A stretch of DNA of 64,000 bases, from contig NZ_AZUQ01000001.1 of NCBI RefSeq assembly GCF_000527155.1, forward strand, positions 3,051,889-3,115,888, read 5' to 3'. Numbering within the stretch: the stretch's first letter is position 1; each line of letters begins with the position of its first letter. Positions 62,505 to 64,000 of the stretch are shown piece by piece. The notes below the pieces were generated by a model that had not been told where the DNA came from, ran no database searches, and worked only from the letters and a program-made list of their open reading frames with translations. Both the position numbers and the translations under genes were made by a program. The DNA is from Haloglycomyces albus DSM 45210. GTDB lineage: Bacteria > Actinomycetota > Actinomycetes > Mycobacteriales > Micromonosporaceae.

Positions 62505-62876
62505 CTACAGATCCACCGACGGGCGATTGAACATCCCGGCGATCTCCTTGGCGTTCGGACTGCCGGCTTCCGGGTCGGCACCGTGTCCCAGCAGGACGGT
62601 CACGACTTCTCCATAGTCTTTGAAGACCGCACCGGCCAGGGGCGACTGGCCACGGTCGTTCAGTTTGTTCACATCGGCTCCACGGGCGATCAAGGCTCGA
62701 ACCGTGGCCGGGTGGCCATGATAGGCCGCCAGCATCAACAGTGAATCTCCGCTGCCGTTCACCAAGTCGATCGGCAGTCCCGCGTCGAGAAACTGTTCCA
62801 GACGGACGGTTTCGCCCATTCGGGCGAGATCGAACGCCCGATCGGCGATCTCTTGAAAATCTTCCTCGTCACTCAC
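62505..62876 (-). CDS. ankyrin-repeat protein
   Basis: The 123-residue protein contains about three ankyrin repeats: GETVRLEQFLDAGLPIDLVN, GSGDSLLMLAAYHGHPATVR, and GQSPLAGAVFKDYGEVVTVL with GADVNKLND between them. It is a small protein-interaction scaffold of unknown partner. GTG 62876 is chosen because GACAAT lies six bases upstream (leaderless); an in-frame ATG at 62915 adds thirteen unlikely residues. Confidence 0.85.
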   Translation of the reverse strand: MSDEEDFQEIADRAFDLARMGETVRLEQFLDAGLPIDLVNGSGDSLLMLAAYHGHPATVRALIARGADVNKLNDRGQSPLAGAVFKDYGEVVTVLLGHGADPEAGSPNAKEIAGMFNRPSVDL

Positions 62877-63150
62877 GACAACATTGTCCCATATCCGTCT
62901 CATCGCCAATGTCAAAAGATCCGGCGGTCACGACGCAACCGCTTCCGCCCTACTGAGAGCCCTGACAATCGGTTTCCACCCGCGCGGACGTCGCTCGCCG
63001 GGACGATCGCGCGGACATGTGTATTGACAATCCTCGACCGGACCCACCACTATAAGAGTCGTCACAGCGTACAGCTGCAGATCCACCGCTACCGACAGCA
63101 ACCAACGCGGTGAGATCCGATTACAGGTGGGAATGACAATGAGGATGACA

Positions 63151-63417
63151 ATGAACCGACACGAATCGACCAGTCTTGGTCGGTTTCAATTGGGGCACCG
63201 CACCATTGAGGCCACCAGAGGCAATGGCACGACCGTCTGGATCAAACGGCTCCATCCGTTTCCGGAAATGGAGCTAGGGTGCGTCACACAGGTGGATACC
63301 CCCACCCCACGATTGCGCCTCGACCTCGCCGAATGGGACGACACCACTCGTCGTGAGGCTAAAGAACACGTCCAGAAGCTCTGGGAGGAAGCCGGAAACG
63401 CCGTCCATTCCAGCTGA
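63151..63417 (+). CDS. hypothetical small protein
   Basis: The 88-residue protein (MNRHESTSLGRFQLGHRTIE...) has a beta-rich N-terminal half and a C-terminal helix (TTRREAKEHVQKLWEEAGNAV). I recognise no family. ATG 63151 is chosen for GAGGA five bases upstream; ATGs at 63133, 63139 and 63145 and GTG 63127 lie in frame. A strong terminator follows directly, which supports a real gene. Confidence 0.55.
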   Translation: MNRHESTSLGRFQLGHRTIEATRGNGTTVWIKRLHPFPEMELGCVTQVDTPTPRLRLDLAEWDDTTRREAKEHVQKLWEEAGNAVHSS

Positions 63418-63422
63418 CGAGC

Positions 63423-63460
63423 GACCGCGCCCCATGGAGACCGGACCGTGGGGCGCGGTC
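63423..63460. terminator. 12-bp perfect stem-loop between convergent genes
   Basis: GACCGCGCCCCA at 63423-63434 pairs perfectly with 63449-63460. Confidence 0.7.
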
Positions 63461-63486
63461 TCATCGCTACGCCAACGATGACATTG

Positions 63487-64000
63487 TCAACCCGGAGTGT
63501 CGTCAGCCGCTCGCAGTGCGGAGCGAACGCCTTCGGCTTTGGCCGTCGCCTCAGCGACTTCCTCGGCCGCGATCGACCGCCACGTTATTCCCCCACCTGC
63601 CCACAAATGCAGGCGAGAATCGTCGCCCGCTATCGTGCGAATCGACAGACCCAGCCGGACGTCGGACGGCGAGGCGGCAAAACCCATCGCTCCCATCGCC
63701 GGTCCTCGCCCCACCGGCTCCAGGTGAGCGATCACCTCGGCCGCCCGCGGCTTAGGCGTACCCGTCACCGATCCGGGCGGGCAGAGCGCGCCGATGACGT
63801 CGCTCAACACGGATCCGGAGCGCAGTCGGCCCACAATAGCCGACTCGGCCTGCCACAATGCTCCCCATCGGCGCAGATAGAAAAGACGCTCAACGTCGAC
63901 CGAACCAGGCTCACATACCTGGGACATGTCGTTGCGCAGGAGATCGACGACCATGGTGTGTTCGGCGCGTTCTTTCACCGAACCAAGCAACCGTTCCCGA
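63487..64000 (-). CDS. chorismate-utilising enzyme, PabB/TrpE type (C-terminal part)
   Basis: The gene enters from the right edge. The visible C-terminal part has ERAEHTMVVDLLRND, the PPGSVTGTPKPRA motif, and GFAASPSDVRLGLSIRTI, which place it in the chorismate-binding family (aminodeoxychorismate or anthranilate synthase component I). DLLRND with CEPGSV is closest to PabB-like enzymes for p-aminobenzoate. Without the N-terminus I cannot choose between PabB and TrpE. Confidence 0.85.
   Translation of the reverse strand, partial: RERLLGSVKERAEHTMVVDLLRNDMSQVCEPGSVDVERLFYLRRWGALWQAESAIVGRLRSGSVLSDVIGALCPPGSVTGTPKPRAAEVIAHLEPVGRGPAMGAMGFAASPSDVRLGLSIRTIAGDDSRLHLWAGGGITWRSIAAEEVAEATAKAEGVRSALRAADDTPG

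Overview
This window is a chromosomal segment of an actinobacterium. Evidence for that: a geosmin-type terpene synthase, a GlxA-type AraC regulator, actinobacterial families (SCO4225-like, DUF1990, DUF4262, DUF4190, DUF2254), a succinate dehydrogenase with a single large cytochrome b subunit, and many leaderless genes with TANNNT about six bases before ATG/GTG. By eye the GC content is only moderately high. A Glycomycetales-like genome would fit, but that is an inference from overall character and not a match I could run. I see no rRNA, tRNA, CRISPR array, prophage or replication origin.

Layout. 1-11 kb: 3' part of a 5'-nucleotidase lipoprotein gene, a standalone TnpB element (825-2150), acylphosphatase and a PrxQ peroxiredoxin, small membrane proteins, an alpha/beta hydrolase, an XRE regulator facing a methionine aminopeptidase across a perfect palindrome, a DUF2254 membrane protein, an ABC-F protein and an S66 LD-carboxypeptidase. 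11-18.7 kb: two methyltransferases, a GlxA-like regulator facing a quinone-oxidoreductase-like enzyme, two hypothetical proteins sharing a module, and an acyl-CoA ligase with palindromic operator candidates. 18.7-22.8 kb is a decay zone. It holds a DUF1990 gene broken by a 5-bp repeat, an AT-rich tract, a roughly 280-bp tnpB-derived MITE, a deletion scar fusing the 3' ends of a VOC gene and a WYL regulator gene, and a frameshifted SulP transporter gene.

22.9-35 kb: aminopropyltransferase-like protein, MazG-like protein, TetR/MFS pair with operator, a UvrA-like (DrrC-type) ABC protein, a 2H RNA ligase, an SDR, a membrane-anchored Hsp70 with a predicted external beta-propeller, a RAMA-like protein, a second PrxQ, and an NmrA-like protein. 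35-43 kb: catalase, two-domain geosmin synthase, a PhnB-like protein, and a trypsin-fold protease without signal peptide. 43-55 kb is the most unusual region. Two LuxR-type regulators face a tightly packed run of two dynamin-like GTPases, a very acidic protein, a membrane J-domain protein, two NIS siderophore synthetases and a PLP decarboxylase, with 4-8 base overlaps at four of the junctions. 55-64 kb: TipA-like MerR regulator, ABC-F protein with a long leader, sdhCAB, LysR, ankyrin-repeat protein and the end of a chorismate-utilising enzyme gene.

Two features run through the window. Many convergent or terminal gene ends carry long perfect inverted repeats, mostly without a U-tract. Blocks of 1-5 kb also switch abruptly between G/T-rich and A/C-rich on the plus strand regardless of gene direction, with some switches inside genes. 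All coordinates of starts, motifs and repeats were read by eye; family names rest on recognised motifs, not on database searches.
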